Under the pieces are notes generated by a model, which did not search any database, was not told the origin of the DNA, and saw only the letters and a program-made list of their open reading frames with translations. Of a DNA stretch of 64,000 nucleotides, positions 33,233 to 41,354 are shown piece by piece. The DNA lies in contig NZ_JBKBHT010000001.1 in NCBI RefSeq assembly GCF_046297595.1, forward strand, positions 1 through 64,000. The letters are read 5' to 3'. Position 1 is the stretch's first letter, and each line of letters opens with the position of its first letter. The stretch comes from Ferrovibrio sp046297595. Its GTDB lineage: Bacteria > Pseudomonadota > Alphaproteobacteria > Ferrovibrionales > Ferrovibrionaceae. A program made the translations under genes and the position numbers.

Positions 33233-33748
33233 TTACACGCGCCGCAGGAACAGGGCGGTGGCGATGCCGCCGGCGAACATCGCCGCCACGGCGATGAACG
33301 AACCGATGGAAAGCTGGGCGATGCCGGAAAGGCCATGGCCGCTGGTGCAGCCATCGGCGATGCGGGCGCCGAACAGCATGATGAAGCCGGCCACGAAGGC
33401 GAGCGGCAAGCGGCCCGACAGGCTGGTGATGCCCAGGCCACGTTCCCAGACATAGGACATGGCGGGACGCTTCGCCCCGGACAGGCGCGAAGACAGTAAG
33501 GCACCAAGGGCCACGCCGATCACCAGCGCGACCTGCCACCAGTTCTTGGCACCGGCCAGGTGTTTGGCGAAGTAGTCGATCTTGGCCACGGCCGGATCGA
33601 CGAAACCGGCGAGATGGCCGGCGACCGTGACGTAGGACGATGAGGCGCCGAGCGCCGTGTTGATCAGCAGGAATGCCGGAATTTGCAGCAGCCCGATCAG
33701 GATGCCGGCCGCATAAGGCGACCAGGCTTTTTCGCGTAGCGAATACAT
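33233..33748 (-). CDS. pmpA: YeeE/YedE-type sulfur transporter subunit (PmpA-like)
   Basis: A 171-residue inner-membrane protein with about five helices and the first-half signature GARIADGCTSGHGLSGIAQL, whose Cys is essential in YeeE-like transporters. ATG 33748 is preferred over GTG 33754 because GGGGAGG sits 6 nt before it. It pairs with PmpB to make a two-piece transporter. The upstream region contains an FNR-type box and TATAAATA at class II spacing. Confidence 0.85.
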   Translation of the reverse strand: MYSLREKAWSPYAAGILIGLLQIPAFLLINTALGASSSYVTVAGHLAGFVDPAVAKIDYFAKHLAGAKNWWQVALVIGVALGALLSSRLSGAKRPAMSYVWERGLGITSLSGRLPLAFVAGFIMLFGARIADGCTSGHGLSGIAQLSIGSFIAVAAMFAGGIATALFLRRV

Positions 33749-33790
33749 GTCCACCTCCCCGGCCGAATCATGAGGACCAGCCGACGAGGC

Positions 33791-33832
33791 TATTTATACA
33801 CTAATTTTGTGTTTTAGATTGACCTGAATCAA
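33791..33832 (-). promoter_or_regulatory. FNR/FixK-type box and -10 of the pmpA operon
   Basis: TTGACctgaATCAA (33819-33832) matches the FNR-type consensus and lies inside the last codons of the Rieske oxygenase gene. On the minus strand TGTATAAATA follows (33800-33791), placing a -10 (TATAAA or TAAATA) 20-22 nt past the box as in class II FNR promoters, about 45 bp before the pmpA ATG. Confidence 0.65.
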
Positions 33833-34961
33833 GCACGCGATCCATTTCCTCGTGGAACCAGATGCAGCCCTGCTCGAAGCGGCCGAAGGTGACATGGCTG
33901 TTGGCGCCGGAGCGGAAGCCGGGCTGGATCGCCTGCGCCATCTGGAAATCCTCATCCAGCGCATCCCAGAAGATTTTCACGTTCCTGTCCCAGTGCAGGC
34001 GGGCCTTGTCATTTTGCGGCGGTTCGGGGATCAGCGCCCCGCCCTGCACGATGCAGGTATCGGTGCCCTGCGGAAACACCGCCATCACCGTGGCATGATC
34101 CGGCTGCACAAGGATCACCAGATTGGGGAAGATATAATAAAGAGGATTGCCATAGTCGCGTACCGACTTGCCTTCCAGCGGCTGGCCCTGCAGCTCGGCG
34201 GCGTTGCGCTTGGTGAAATAGAGCCGCGCATGGCGGCCGAGCCGGTCGGCCACCGCGACATTGTCCGCGAACATCGGCGCGATGGTGGCGCGATGGGCCT
34301 GGCGGACGTGATAGGTTTCCAGCCCGCCTTCCACCACCAGCTTCCAGTTGCCGGCAATGCCGATCTCGCGTTCGTCGTAGAGCACATGGCTGCCCAGGCC
34401 AAAACTGTCGAGATCATCCCGCAGCGTGGTGAAGAACCCGTCGAAGTCGTAATCCTCGCCCGGCTGCGGCACCACGAAGACAATGCCGAAGGCCTCGGCC
34501 ACCTGCAGGCGTGCCAGACCATGCGTCGCCCTGTCGAGCTGGGTGAAACCTTCCTCGTGCGGGATGCCGCGTAAGCGGCCGACCAGATCGTAGGTCCAGG
34601 CGTGATAGGGACAGACCAGCGACCGCTGGCCGCATTGCTCGCGCTGCCAGACCAGCTTGGCGCCGCGATGGCGGCAGACATTGAGGAAGGCGTTCAGCCG
34701 CCCCTCGCGGTCGCGCGTCAGCAGGATCGGGATCCCGAGCAGATCGTGGGTCACCACATCGCCCGGATGCGCCAGCTTGGATGAAAAACTCACCGCCATG
34801 GGATGGCGGCGGAAAATCAGGTCCTGTTCGCGCGCCAGTCGCGCCGGATCGGTATACCGCGCCACGTCGATGCGGGCGATGCTGTCCACCATGTCGCTGG
34901 CGCCGGCCGCCATGTTGCGGCGGGTCCGCTCCAGCCAGTCGATCTGCTGCGCCGCCTGCAT
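33801..34961 (-). CDS. aromatic-ring-hydroxylating dioxygenase alpha subunit (Rieske oxygenase)
   Basis: A 386-residue oxygenase component. The Rieske 2Fe-2S ligands are C96-x-H98 and C117-x2-H120. The mononuclear iron ligands are H218 and H223 in ETYHVRQAH with an Asp in WDALDEDF near 345. The family includes dioxygenases, demethylases and carnitine or choline-type monooxygenases; the substrate is not readable. No beta subunit or reductase gene is adjacent. It follows the TetR gene by 10 nt. Its 3' end houses the FNR box of the next operon. Confidence 0.9.
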   Translation of the reverse strand: MQAAQQIDWLERTRRNMAAGASDMVDSIARIDVARYTDPARLAREQDLIFRRHPMAVSFSSKLAHPGDVVTHDLLGIPILLTRDREGRLNAFLNVCRHRGAKLVWQREQCGQRSLVCPYHAWTYDLVGRLRGIPHEEGFTQLDRATHGLARLQVAEAFGIVFVVPQPGEDYDFDGFFTTLRDDLDSFGLGSHVLYDEREIGIAGNWKLVVEGGLETYHVRQAHRATIAPMFADNVAVADRLGRHARLYFTKRNAAELQGQPLEGKSVRDYGNPLYYIFPNLVILVQPDHATVMAVFPQGTDTCIVQGGALIPEPPQNDKARLHWDRNVKIFWDALDEDFQMAQAIQPGFRSGANSHVTFGRFEQGCIWFHEEMDRVLDSGQSKTQN

Positions 34962-34971
34962 GGCCTGCTCC

Positions 34972-35634
34972 CTATCGCTGTTTCTTTCTGGCCTGCGACG
35001 GATTGAACCGGGCCGTGCCGGCGATGAACTGCCAGAGCTGTTCGGTCACTTTCGCCTGCGCCGGCCGCTTCGCTGCCGCCAGTGCCTGGCCGATGGCCTG
35101 CCGCAGGCCGCCCAGGATCATGGCGCCAAGCAGGCTGGCATCGAGGTCGGCCGGAATTTCACCGCGCTCCTGCGCGATCTCGATATTGCGCGCGGCCAGG
35201 TCGATATGCCGGGCCAGACGGGTCGCCTCCACTGCCGCCACGTCTGGGGTGCGGCTGAGCCGCGTGAGGATCAGCGGCGCCAGCGGTTCGGCATAGTGAA
35301 ACGCCACCATGCGTTCCAGCCGCAACCTTTCGCGTTCGCCCCAGGTCGCGCCGGGCTTGGGATTCACGTCCATCACGGCGGCTTCGAAACGGTCGTAGAA
35401 GGCCTCGACCACGGCAGCGATCAAGCCGGCCTTGGAAGTGAAATAGTGATAGCTCAACCCCGCCGACACGCCGGCCGCACGCGCCACATCGGCGATCTCG
35501 CATTGTCCGTCGCCGGCCACCAGCACTTTGGCCGCCGCCTTCAGGATGCGCTCGCGCGTCTCGCCGCCGCGCGCAGAGGCAGGCAGTTCGGGCGGCAGGA
35601 GCTGGGCGGCGGAGGCACGGAGACGCGGGGGCAT
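34972..35634 (-). CDS. TetR family transcriptional regulator
   Basis: A 220-residue repressor. The helix-turn-helix lies at about 27-75 (ETRERILKAAAKVLV, CEIADVARAAGVSAGLSYHYF, TSKAGLIAAV), and the rest is the ligand-binding helical domain. It sits between the P450 gene and the Rieske oxygenase gene on the same strand. A perfect 14-bp palindrome 12 nt before its start is the likely operator, so it should repress itself and the oxygenase. Confidence 0.9.
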   Translation of the reverse strand: MPPRLRASAAQLLPPELPASARGGETRERILKAAAKVLVAGDGQCEIADVARAAGVSAGLSYHYFTSKAGLIAAVVEAFYDRFEAAVMDVNPKPGATWGERERLRLERMVAFHYAEPLAPLILTRLSRTPDVAAVEATRLARHIDLAARNIEIAQERGEIPADLDASLLGAMILGGLRQAIGQALAAAKRPAQAKVTEQLWQFIAGTARFNPSQARKKQR

Positions 35635-35645
35635 GGCACTACCTT

Positions 35646-35659
35646 AATTGAATTCAATT
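35646..35659. promoter_or_regulatory. perfect palindrome, likely TetR operator
   Basis: AATTGAATTCAATT is a 14-bp perfect palindrome extended by a further TTGAA half. It lies 12 nt upstream of the TetR ATG, just beyond the AAGG ribosome-binding site. Its A/T composition stands out from its surroundings. Confidence 0.6.
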
Positions 35660-35704
35660 CAATGTCGAGGACAAAGATGCGGTATGGCTCTTTCCCCGCC
35701 TGCT

Positions 35705-37024
35705 TCAGAATTCGACCGGATAGCTCAGATAGCCCCTGAACCGCGCCCTGCCCCCGCGCACCGGCTCGCCGCTGCGACGATAGTTGGGGAAGCGCGCCAG
35801 CAGTCGGCCGATGGCGATCTGGCCTTCGATGCGCGCCAGCGACATGCCGGCACAGGCATGGATGCCGGCGCCGAAAGCCAGGTGCCGGTTCGGCTGGCGG
35901 CCGACATCGAGGCGGTCGGGCTCGGGGAACTGCGCCGGGTCGCGGTTGGCCGCGCCGATGCACAGCGTCACCAGCGTGCCGGGTGCAAACGTCACGCCGC
36001 CGATCTCGACCTCCTCGACCACGCGTCGGTTGCCGAGCTGGTTGGAGGATTCAAAGCGCAGTAATTCCTCCACCGCCGTTTTCATCAGCCCGGGATCGTC
36101 GATCAGGCGCTGCTTCTGGTCGGGCCAGTCCAGCAGGGCCGCCGCGCCGTTGCCGATCAGGTTGGCAGTGGTCTCATGACCGGCATTGAGCAGGAAGATG
36201 CAGTTCTGGACGAGTTCGTCGGCGGTCAGGCGCTCGCCATTCTCGCCGCGGATCAGGCCGGCCAGCACATCGCCGAAACCGTCGCTGCCGGCATCCCCAT
36301 CCTGCTCGACGCGCCGGTGCCATTCGCCCAGGTGGCCATCGAGATAGGCCTCGAATTCCAGCATGGCCCGGTTGCCGGCCTCGGCCCGTTCCGGTGTCAG
36401 CACCGGTTCCAGCGCGCCGAGGATGGCCAGCGACCAGTCGCGCAGCAGATGGCGGTCGGCCGGCGGCACGGCCAGCATGTCGCCGATGATTTCCACCGGC
36501 AGTGCGGCCGCGTAATCGGTGACGACATCCATGCCGCCCTGCTTGGCGGCGCGATCCAGCAGCCGATCAACCAGGGCGACGAAGCGCGCCTCCAGCAGTT
36601 TCAGCGCACGCGGCGTGAAGGCCGGCGCCAGCAGGCGCCGCACGCGGGTATGCAGCGGCGGGTCGTTGAACACCAGGCTGGTGGTGTGATGCCGATAGAG
36701 CGGCGTATCGCCGAATTTCGGTTTGAACTCGATCTTCTTGTCGGAGCTGAAGCGTTTGCTGTCGCGATAGACCGCCTGCAGGTCGTCGTAGCGGGTCAGG
36801 AAATAGCTGCCATCCGGCATCTGCCGCACCGGATCGTAATGGCGCAGCAGGTGATACATCGGATAGGGATCGTCAAGAAAGCCCCGATCCAGCGCGCGCA
36901 GGTCGAAAGTCGCCACGGCCGCGCGCTGTTGCGCCTCGCCGATGCCGGCGAAACGCCCGAGATTCAGGCCGCCAAGGCCCGCCTCAGGGGGTGAAACCGC
37001 CGTCGCCATTCCCGGGTTGGGCAT
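35705..37024 (-). CDS. cytochrome P450
   Basis: A 439-residue soluble class I P450. The I-helix oxygen-activation motif is AGHETT, the K-helix ExxR is EELLR, and the haem loop FGAGIHACAGM contains C391 as the thiolate ligand. SLVFNDPPLHTRVRRLLAPAF is the C-helix. The second of two close ATGs (37024) has the better Shine-Dalgarno spacing to GGAGGAA. The first 41 bp overlap the end of the DUF502 gene. Redox partners are not in the window. Linkage to a Rieske oxygenase, a TetR and a dehalogenase-like hydrolase suggests a catabolic cluster. Confidence 0.93.
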   Translation of the reverse strand: MPNPGMATAVSPPEAGLGGLNLGRFAGIGEAQQRAAVATFDLRALDRGFLDDPYPMYHLLRHYDPVRQMPDGSYFLTRYDDLQAVYRDSKRFSSDKKIEFKPKFGDTPLYRHHTTSLVFNDPPLHTRVRRLLAPAFTPRALKLLEARFVALVDRLLDRAAKQGGMDVVTDYAAALPVEIIGDMLAVPPADRHLLRDWSLAILGALEPVLTPERAEAGNRAMLEFEAYLDGHLGEWHRRVEQDGDAGSDGFGDVLAGLIRGENGERLTADELVQNCIFLLNAGHETTANLIGNGAAALLDWPDQKQRLIDDPGLMKTAVEELLRFESSNQLGNRRVVEEVEIGGVTFAPGTLVTLCIGAANRDPAQFPEPDRLDVGRQPNRHLAFGAGIHACAGMSLARIEGQIAIGRLLARFPNYRRSGEPVRGGRARFRGYLSYPVEF

Positions 37025-37769
37025 TGCCATTTCCTCCGCCGGCCTTCTTTGAAGCCGTTATGGATGCCGCCAGTTCGGGCGGCACGATCACGCCGCAGGA
37101 AATGATCAGCTTCATCGCCTGGTCGACCGAGGTCGACAGGATTTTGATGTCCCTGCGCCGGTAATACACCATGTAGCCGCCGGTGGGGTTCGGTGTGGTC
37201 GGCACATAGACCGTCACGAGGTCGTCGCCCAGATGATCCGACACCTCGTTACCCTGCACGTAATTGGTGACAAAGGCGATGGTCCACGAACCCGAGGATG
37301 GCCAAGGCACCAGCGCGACCTGGCGGAACGACTGGCCCGACTGGCTGAACACGGTTTCGAAAATCTGCTTCAGCGCGGAGTAGAGCCCGCGGATGACCGG
37401 CATGCGGGCCACCAGCCGCTCGCTCACCCGCAGCAGCGTACGCCCCAGCAGGTTGGTGGCGAGAAAACCGATCAATGTCAGAATGACCAGCGCGGCCAGC
37501 ACGCCGAGGCCCGGAATACCGAAGGGAAGCTGATAGGGGATCAGCCGCTCGGGCTCGTAACCGGTGGGCACCAGGCCGCGCACGTTGCGGTCGATCGCCT
37601 GGATGGTGATGACGACAAGGTAGATCGTCAGGCCGATCGGCGCGGTGACGATGATGCCGGCCAGGAAATAGTTACGCAGGCGGGCCAGGAAACTCAGCTT
37701 CGGAGCCGGCGCGATGATCTGCGGCGCTTCAGATTCGGGAGGATGCCCCGACGGTGGTGTCTCGCTCAT
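36984..37769 (-). CDS. DUF502 family membrane protein
   Basis: A 261-residue inner-membrane protein with two helices (about 33-55 and 83-105), the DUF502 core LVARMPVIRGLYSALKQIFETV and a soluble PTTPNPTGGYMVYY segment. A Gly/Asn-rich tail ends inside the P450 start. Its role is unknown; in plants the related LCV/COV proteins affect vascular patterning. It lies 5 nt after the hydrolase gene. Confidence 0.85.
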   Translation of the reverse strand: MSETPPSGHPPESEAPQIIAPAPKLSFLARLRNYFLAGIIVTAPIGLTIYLVVITIQAIDRNVRGLVPTGYEPERLIPYQLPFGIPGLGVLAALVILTLIGFLATNLLGRTLLRVSERLVARMPVIRGLYSALKQIFETVFSQSGQSFRQVALVPWPSSGSWTIAFVTNYVQGNEVSDHLGDDLVTVYVPTTPNPTGGYMVYYRRRDIKILSTSVDQAMKLIISCGVIVPPELAASITASKKAGGGNGNAQPGNGDGGFTP

Positions 37770-37774
37770 CTCGG

Positions 37775-38653
37775 TCAGCTCGCAAAGAAACGGCGCAGGG
37801 CCGCATAGGTTTCATCGGGCGCTTCCTCGGGCAGGAAATGCCCGCTCGGCACAGCATGGCCCTCGACACTGCCAGCCGCCTTCTCGCGCCAGGTGCCCAG
37901 CACGTCATAGGCCTTGTGCATCAGTCCCTTCTCGCCCCACAGCACCAGCAGCGGGCAACGGATGCGACTGTCCCCGTCGGCGCGGTCATGCTCCAGGTCG
38001 ATGGAGGCCGCCGCGCGGTAATCCTCGCAGGAGGCATGGATGGTGGCCGGATCGCGGAAGCAGAGCAGGTATTCCGCCATCGCCTCGTCATCGAACTGAT
38101 GCCCGGCACCCGACCACTGGCCGGTCTTCTTGCGGAAATAATATTCCGGGTCGGCACCGATCATGCGTTCCGGCATGTCGAAGGGCTGGATCAGGAAGAA
38201 CCAGTGGTAATAGCCGGTGGCGACCTGCTGGTTCACGGTCTCGAACAGCGTACGCGTCGGAATGATATCCAGCACCGCCAGCTTCTCGACCCGTTCCGGG
38301 AAATCCAGCGCCAGGCGATGCGCCACCCGCCCGCCGCGGTCATGGCCGGCCAGCCGGAAGGTCTCGAAACCCAGTGTCGTCATCACGGCGGCCATATCGG
38401 CGGCAGTGGCCCGCTTGGAATAGGAGGAATGATCGGGCTGCGTCGCCGGCTTGGAACTGTCGCCATAGCCGCGCAGGTCGGCGCAGATCACGGTGTAGTC
38501 CTCGGCCAGTTTCGGCGCGATCCTGTGCCACATGGCATGCGTCTGCGGATAGCCGTGCAGCAGCAGAAGCGCCGGCCCCTTGCCGCCAATCCGCAGGTTG
38601 ATTTCGGCGCCCGCGCCATTCACCCGCTTTTGATCGAAACCCGGAAACAGCAC
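37775..38653 (-). CDS. alpha/beta hydrolase, haloacetate/fluoroacetate dehalogenase-like
   Basis: A 292-residue hydrolase from a GTG start (38653). The nucleophile elbow is GHDRGGRVAH with D105, and the halide/carboxylate-binding R106 and R109 are placed as in fluoroacetate dehalogenase. The catalytic His is H272 in PSGHFLPEE, and an oxyanion-side HGYPQTHAMWH begins at H33. Asp rather than Ser as nucleophile points to dehalogenase or epoxide-hydrolase chemistry. Closest in pattern is the haloacetate dehalogenase group, but many members are untested. Confidence 0.8.
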   Translation of the reverse strand: MLFPGFDQKRVNGAGAEINLRIGGKGPALLLLHGYPQTHAMWHRIAPKLAEDYTVICADLRGYGDSSKPATQPDHSSYSKRATAADMAAVMTTLGFETFRLAGHDRGGRVAHRLALDFPERVEKLAVLDIIPTRTLFETVNQQVATGYYHWFFLIQPFDMPERMIGADPEYYFRKKTGQWSGAGHQFDDEAMAEYLLCFRDPATIHASCEDYRAAASIDLEHDRADGDSRIRCPLLVLWGEKGLMHKAYDVLGTWREKAAGSVEGHAVPSGHFLPEEAPDETYAALRRFFAS

Positions 38654-38777
38654 GTCTCGTCTCCCTATTGCCGGCCATGGCCGGCTGCCGGAAAAACCCG
38701 GCCGACCGGCGGCGGCGACGCGTTTCGGATAGCCGCCCTGCGACCACGCTTGTGTTGTGCCTATACCGGTTTGGGGT

Positions 38778-38805
38778 CGCTGTCGAGATGCGCCTCCCGA
38801 CAGCG
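38778..38805. repeat. 8-bp inverted repeat in the hydrolase/SDR divergent gap
   Basis: CGCTGTCG (38778-38785) and CGACAGCG (38798-38805) are perfect inverted copies 12 nt apart, in the 260-bp divergent gap (38654-38913). It could be an operator. Nothing else in the gap looks genic. Confidence 0.35.
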
Positions 38806-38913
38806 CCCTCCAGCCCCGAAAACCGGCCATCCCGGGCGAATCACTTGCACGGGCCGGATGACGGGCTAGAGTGGCCATGGAGTTTTACAAAGGGATTTCC
38901 GGGAGGATTCAGG

Positions 38914-39672
38914 ATGCGTCTGGCGAACAAGGTGGCAATCGTGACCGGTGGCGGCTCGGGGTTTGGCGAGGGCATCGCCAAGCGGTATGCCCTGGAAGGC
39001 GCCGCAGTGGTGATCGGCGACCTGAACGTCGCCGCCGCCGAAAAGGTTGCCGGCGACATCAACAAGGCCGGCCACCGGGCCCTGCCCGTCGCCGTCGACG
39101 TCTCCCAGAACAAGCAGATGAAGAGCCTGGTCGAGAAGACGGTGGAGGCCTTCGGCGGCCTCGACATCATGGTGAACAATGCCGGCATGCCCCAGCGCAA
39201 TGCCTCGCTGCTGGACACCGACGAAGCCACCTTCGACAAGATATTCGCCGTCAACGTCAAGAGCATCTACAATTCGGCGATGCATGCCGTGCCCATGATG
39301 CGCAAGCGCGGCGGTGGCGCCTTCATCAACATTGCCTCCACCGCCGGCGTGCGCCCCCGCCCCGGCCTGGTCTGGTATAACGGCAGCAAGGGCGCCGTGA
39401 TCACGCTGACCAAAGCCATGGCCGTGGAACTGGCGCCCGAGCAGATCCGCGTCAATGCACTGAACCCCGTGGCCGGCCTGACGCCGATGCTGAAGGAATT
39501 CATGGGCGGCGAGGAAACCGAGGAGATGAAGGCCAAGTTCGTGAGCACAATCCCGATCGGCCGCTTCTCGACGCCGCAGGACATCGCCAACGCGGCCCTC
39601 TATTTCGCCTCCGACGAGGCGAATTTCATCACCGGCGTCTGCATGGAGGTCGATGGCGGCCGATGCATATAG
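38914..39672 (+). CDS. short-chain dehydrogenase/reductase (SDR), FabG-like
   Basis: A 252-residue SDR. TGGGSGFGEGIAKRYA (from about residue 12) is the cofactor loop, D37 after VVIGDLN suggests NAD(H), NNAG is at 88-91, the catalytic Ser is in IASTAGVRPRPG, and Tyr-x3-Lys in WYNGSKGAV. GGGAGGA precedes ATG 38914. It is divergent from the hydrolase. The substrate is unknown; the neighbouring oxygenases suggest dehydrogenation of an alcohol product. Confidence 0.88.
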   Translation: MRLANKVAIVTGGGSGFGEGIAKRYALEGAAVVIGDLNVAAAEKVAGDINKAGHRALPVAVDVSQNKQMKSLVEKTVEAFGGLDIMVNNAGMPQRNASLLDTDEATFDKIFAVNVKSIYNSAMHAVPMMRKRGGGAFINIASTAGVRPRPGLVWYNGSKGAVITLTKAMAVELAPEQIRVNALNPVAGLTPMLKEFMGGEETEEMKAKFVSTIPIGRFSTPQDIANAALYFASDEANFITGVCMEVDGGRCI

Positions 39673-40244
39673 GCAAATCCCTGTCGTTCATGGCGGCCCT
39701 GCTTGTGGCAGGGCCCGCCGCCGCGCAGACCCAGGCGCCGGCAACTCAGGCACCGGCAACTCAGGCACCGGCAGCTCAGGCCCCCGCGACTCAAACGCCC
39801 GCCCAGATGCAGGGCACCACGCCGCCCACGCCCAGCACCACCGATCCCCGCGCGGCAGCCGAACCGCAGACCCAGCCTATCAAACCCCAAACTGCCCCCA
39901 AGGCAGCACCAAAGCCCGCGCCAAAAAATGCCAACGCGCCGCCGCGCAACCAGACCATGGCCTTCACCCTGCCCGACCTGGTGCCCATCGCGGAAATCCC
40001 GCGCGGCAAGGCGGTGATGCTGCAGGGCGTGGTGATGTCGCCGCAGGCCACCACCTTCGTGCTGAACGACGGCAATGCCAGCCAGGTGATCAACCTGGGC
40101 CCGAGCTGGCGCGATCTGACCAAGGTGAAAGCCGGCGACCGCGTGCGCGTGATCGGCCAGATGGACCCCTACGGCGCGCCGGTCTTCCGCGCCGGCAGCG
40201 TGGTGCTGGAAAACAACAGGATCGTGGTGGTGCCGAACGGCTGA
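39663..40244 (+). CDS. exported protein with Ala/Pro/Gln/Thr repeat and C-terminal OB-fold-like domain
   Basis: A 193-residue protein whose start overlaps the SDR stop by 10 bp. A signal peptide (about 1-21, ending AAA) is followed by a low-complexity linker (22-92) made of QAPAT repeats and Pro/Lys/Ala runs. The globular end (about 98-193) has GKAVMLQGVVMSPQATTFVL and VKAGDRVRVIGQMDPYGAPVF, a small beta-barrel pattern like BOF/OB folds. A periplasmic binding role is possible, but no family is firmly recognised. Confidence 0.7.
   Translation: MHIGKSLSFMAALLVAGPAAAQTQAPATQAPATQAPAAQAPATQTPAQMQGTTPPTPSTTDPRAAAEPQTQPIKPQTAPKAAPKPAPKNANAPPRNQTMAFTLPDLVPIAEIPRGKAVMLQGVVMSPQATTFVLNDGNASQVINLGPSWRDLTKVKAGDRVRVIGQMDPYGAPVFRAGSVVLENNRIVVVPNG
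39732..39795 (+). repeat. 15-bp tandem repeats encoding QAPAT
   Basis: Four to five near-identical 15-bp units (CAGGCACCGGCAACT and variants) run in frame through the linker of the exported protein. Such arrays change length by slippage. Confidence 0.75.
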
Positions 40245-40245
40245 C

Positions 40246-40791
40246 CTACTGGCCCGCTGCACCGCCGCGCCGGCGCGGGCATTGCTTGAACGTGGTCTTC
40301 ACCTGCCCCAGCACGGTCATGCGTACGTGCCGCATGTAGGCGTCCCAGTCGTTGAACGAGCCGACCAGATCAAGCAGGGCGGAACATTCCTCGGCTGGAA
40401 TCTCGGTCAGCTGCCGCGAGGCCACCACGGCATTGGTGGCGCGCTGCTCGGCATAGGGATCATCGGGATAATTGCGTTTGTACGAGTCCGAGCGCAGCTG
40501 CACGGCATCGCGGAACTGCTGCGCATTAGCCTGGTCGAACGCGGCCCACAAGGGCAGGATCGAGCCGTCATGGCCCAGCCGGGCGCAGTCGCGGGCATAG
40601 CCGCGGATGATCATGCCGGTGCGCACGACGGCTTCGGCTTCCATCTCGGGCGCGGTCATGCATATGTCCGGACTTTTCGGCCGGCGGCCGGGCCCAAGTC
40701 CTTCCTGGGCCAGTCCTGCCTGGGCCAGTGCCGGCAGCGCGATGCCGGCCACAAGGCACACGGCAATACCGCGTTGTAGCAGCCTGCTCAC
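40246..40791 (-). CDS. exported protein of unknown function
   Basis: A 181-residue protein starting at GTG 40791, overlapping the upstream 67-residue gene stop as GTGA. A signal peptide covers about 1-28 (ALAQA or LAQ). The mature protein is mostly helical and hydrophilic, with Cys at 44 (DICMT), 69 (RDCARLG), 136 (EECSALL) and 170 (KQCPR), an even number fit for two disulfides. It is the last of four coupled unknown genes and convergent with the OB-fold protein. No family is recognised. Confidence 0.65.
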   Translation of the reverse strand: MSRLLQRGIAVCLVAGIALPALAQAGLAQEGLGPGRRPKSPDICMTAPEMEAEAVVRTGMIIRGYARDCARLGHDGSILPLWAAFDQANAQQFRDAVQLRSDSYKRNYPDDPYAEQRATNAVVASRQLTEIPAEECSALLDLVGSFNDWDAYMRHVRMTVLGQVKTTFKQCPRRRGGAAGQ

Positions 40792-40991
40792 CGCTTGTTG
40801 TGCGTGATCGCCGCGACGAAGGTGGCGGCGGCATCGGCGGCCTGATCGACCTGCTTAGAGGGAATGGCCGGCATCTGGTCCAGCGCCTGGCGCACGGCCA
40901 GCGCTTCCTGCGGCGGCAGACGCTTGAGGATTTCCGCCGTGCGCTCAGGCCCGGCGACGCGCAGGAAAGCCACCAGCTTTTCCCGGCTCAT
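40788..40991 (-). CDS. 67-residue protein of unknown function, MgtE-N/FliG-like helices
   Basis: A small helical protein: MSREKLVAFLRVAGPERTAE is followed by ILKRLPPQEALAVRQALDQM, a pattern resembling the repeated helices of MgtE N-terminal or FliG domains (G-x-E-x-x-A-x-x-L-x-x-L-P). The C-terminal half is Ala-rich. It is translationally coupled to the exported protein downstream and lies 4 nt after the 110-residue gene. The resemblance is short and not proof of homology. Confidence 0.55.
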   Translation of the reverse strand: MSREKLVAFLRVAGPERTAEILKRLPPQEALAVRQALDQMPAIPSKQVDQAADAAATFVAAITHNKR

Positions 40992-40995
40992 TGCC

Positions 40996-41328
40996 CTAGC
41001 CCTTGGCCTTGGGCGCCGATTTCATCATCGCCAGATACATCGGCATCACCACGTTGGTGAATTTGTTCTGGCCGTATTGCAGTTCATCCATCGCCGCCTT
41101 CACCATCTCGACGGTGGGATAATACGGCACGATCACGTAACCATGCTTGCGCAATTCCGTCACCACGGCATTGGCCTGCTTGGTGTAGTTTTCGAAGAAA
41201 TAGCTGGTATCGGCCTTCTTGATGGCTTCCGAAATCACTTCCACCGCCGGGATCGGCTTGATCGCCTGCGGCCGCCAGGTATAGCCCTCGGGCGGCTGGT
41301 TGGCGTTGCGGTCATCGGACGAGGCCAT
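40996..41328 (-). CDS. 110-residue protein of unknown function
   Basis: A cytosolic protein with an unstructured start (ASSDDRNANQPPEGYTWRPQ) and a helical core (VEVISEAIKKADTSYFFENY, VVTELRKHGYVIVPYYPTVE). The DELQYGQNKFTNVVMPMYLA segment closes it. It sits between the HPt-like gene and the 67-residue gene in the same orientation with tiny gaps. No family is recognised; conservation of the four-gene order would be the first thing to test. Confidence 0.6.
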   Translation of the reverse strand: MASSDDRNANQPPEGYTWRPQAIKPIPAVEVISEAIKKADTSYFFENYTKQANAVVTELRKHGYVIVPYYPTVEMVKAAMDELQYGQNKFTNVVMPMYLAMMKSAPKAKG

Positions 41329-41354
41329 GGCAAAAATCCAGTACAGGCAACGGC

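Noticed and set aside
39732..39795. CRISPR-like repeat array
   Set aside because: The repeats are contiguous 15-bp in-frame units encoding a protein linker with no spacers.
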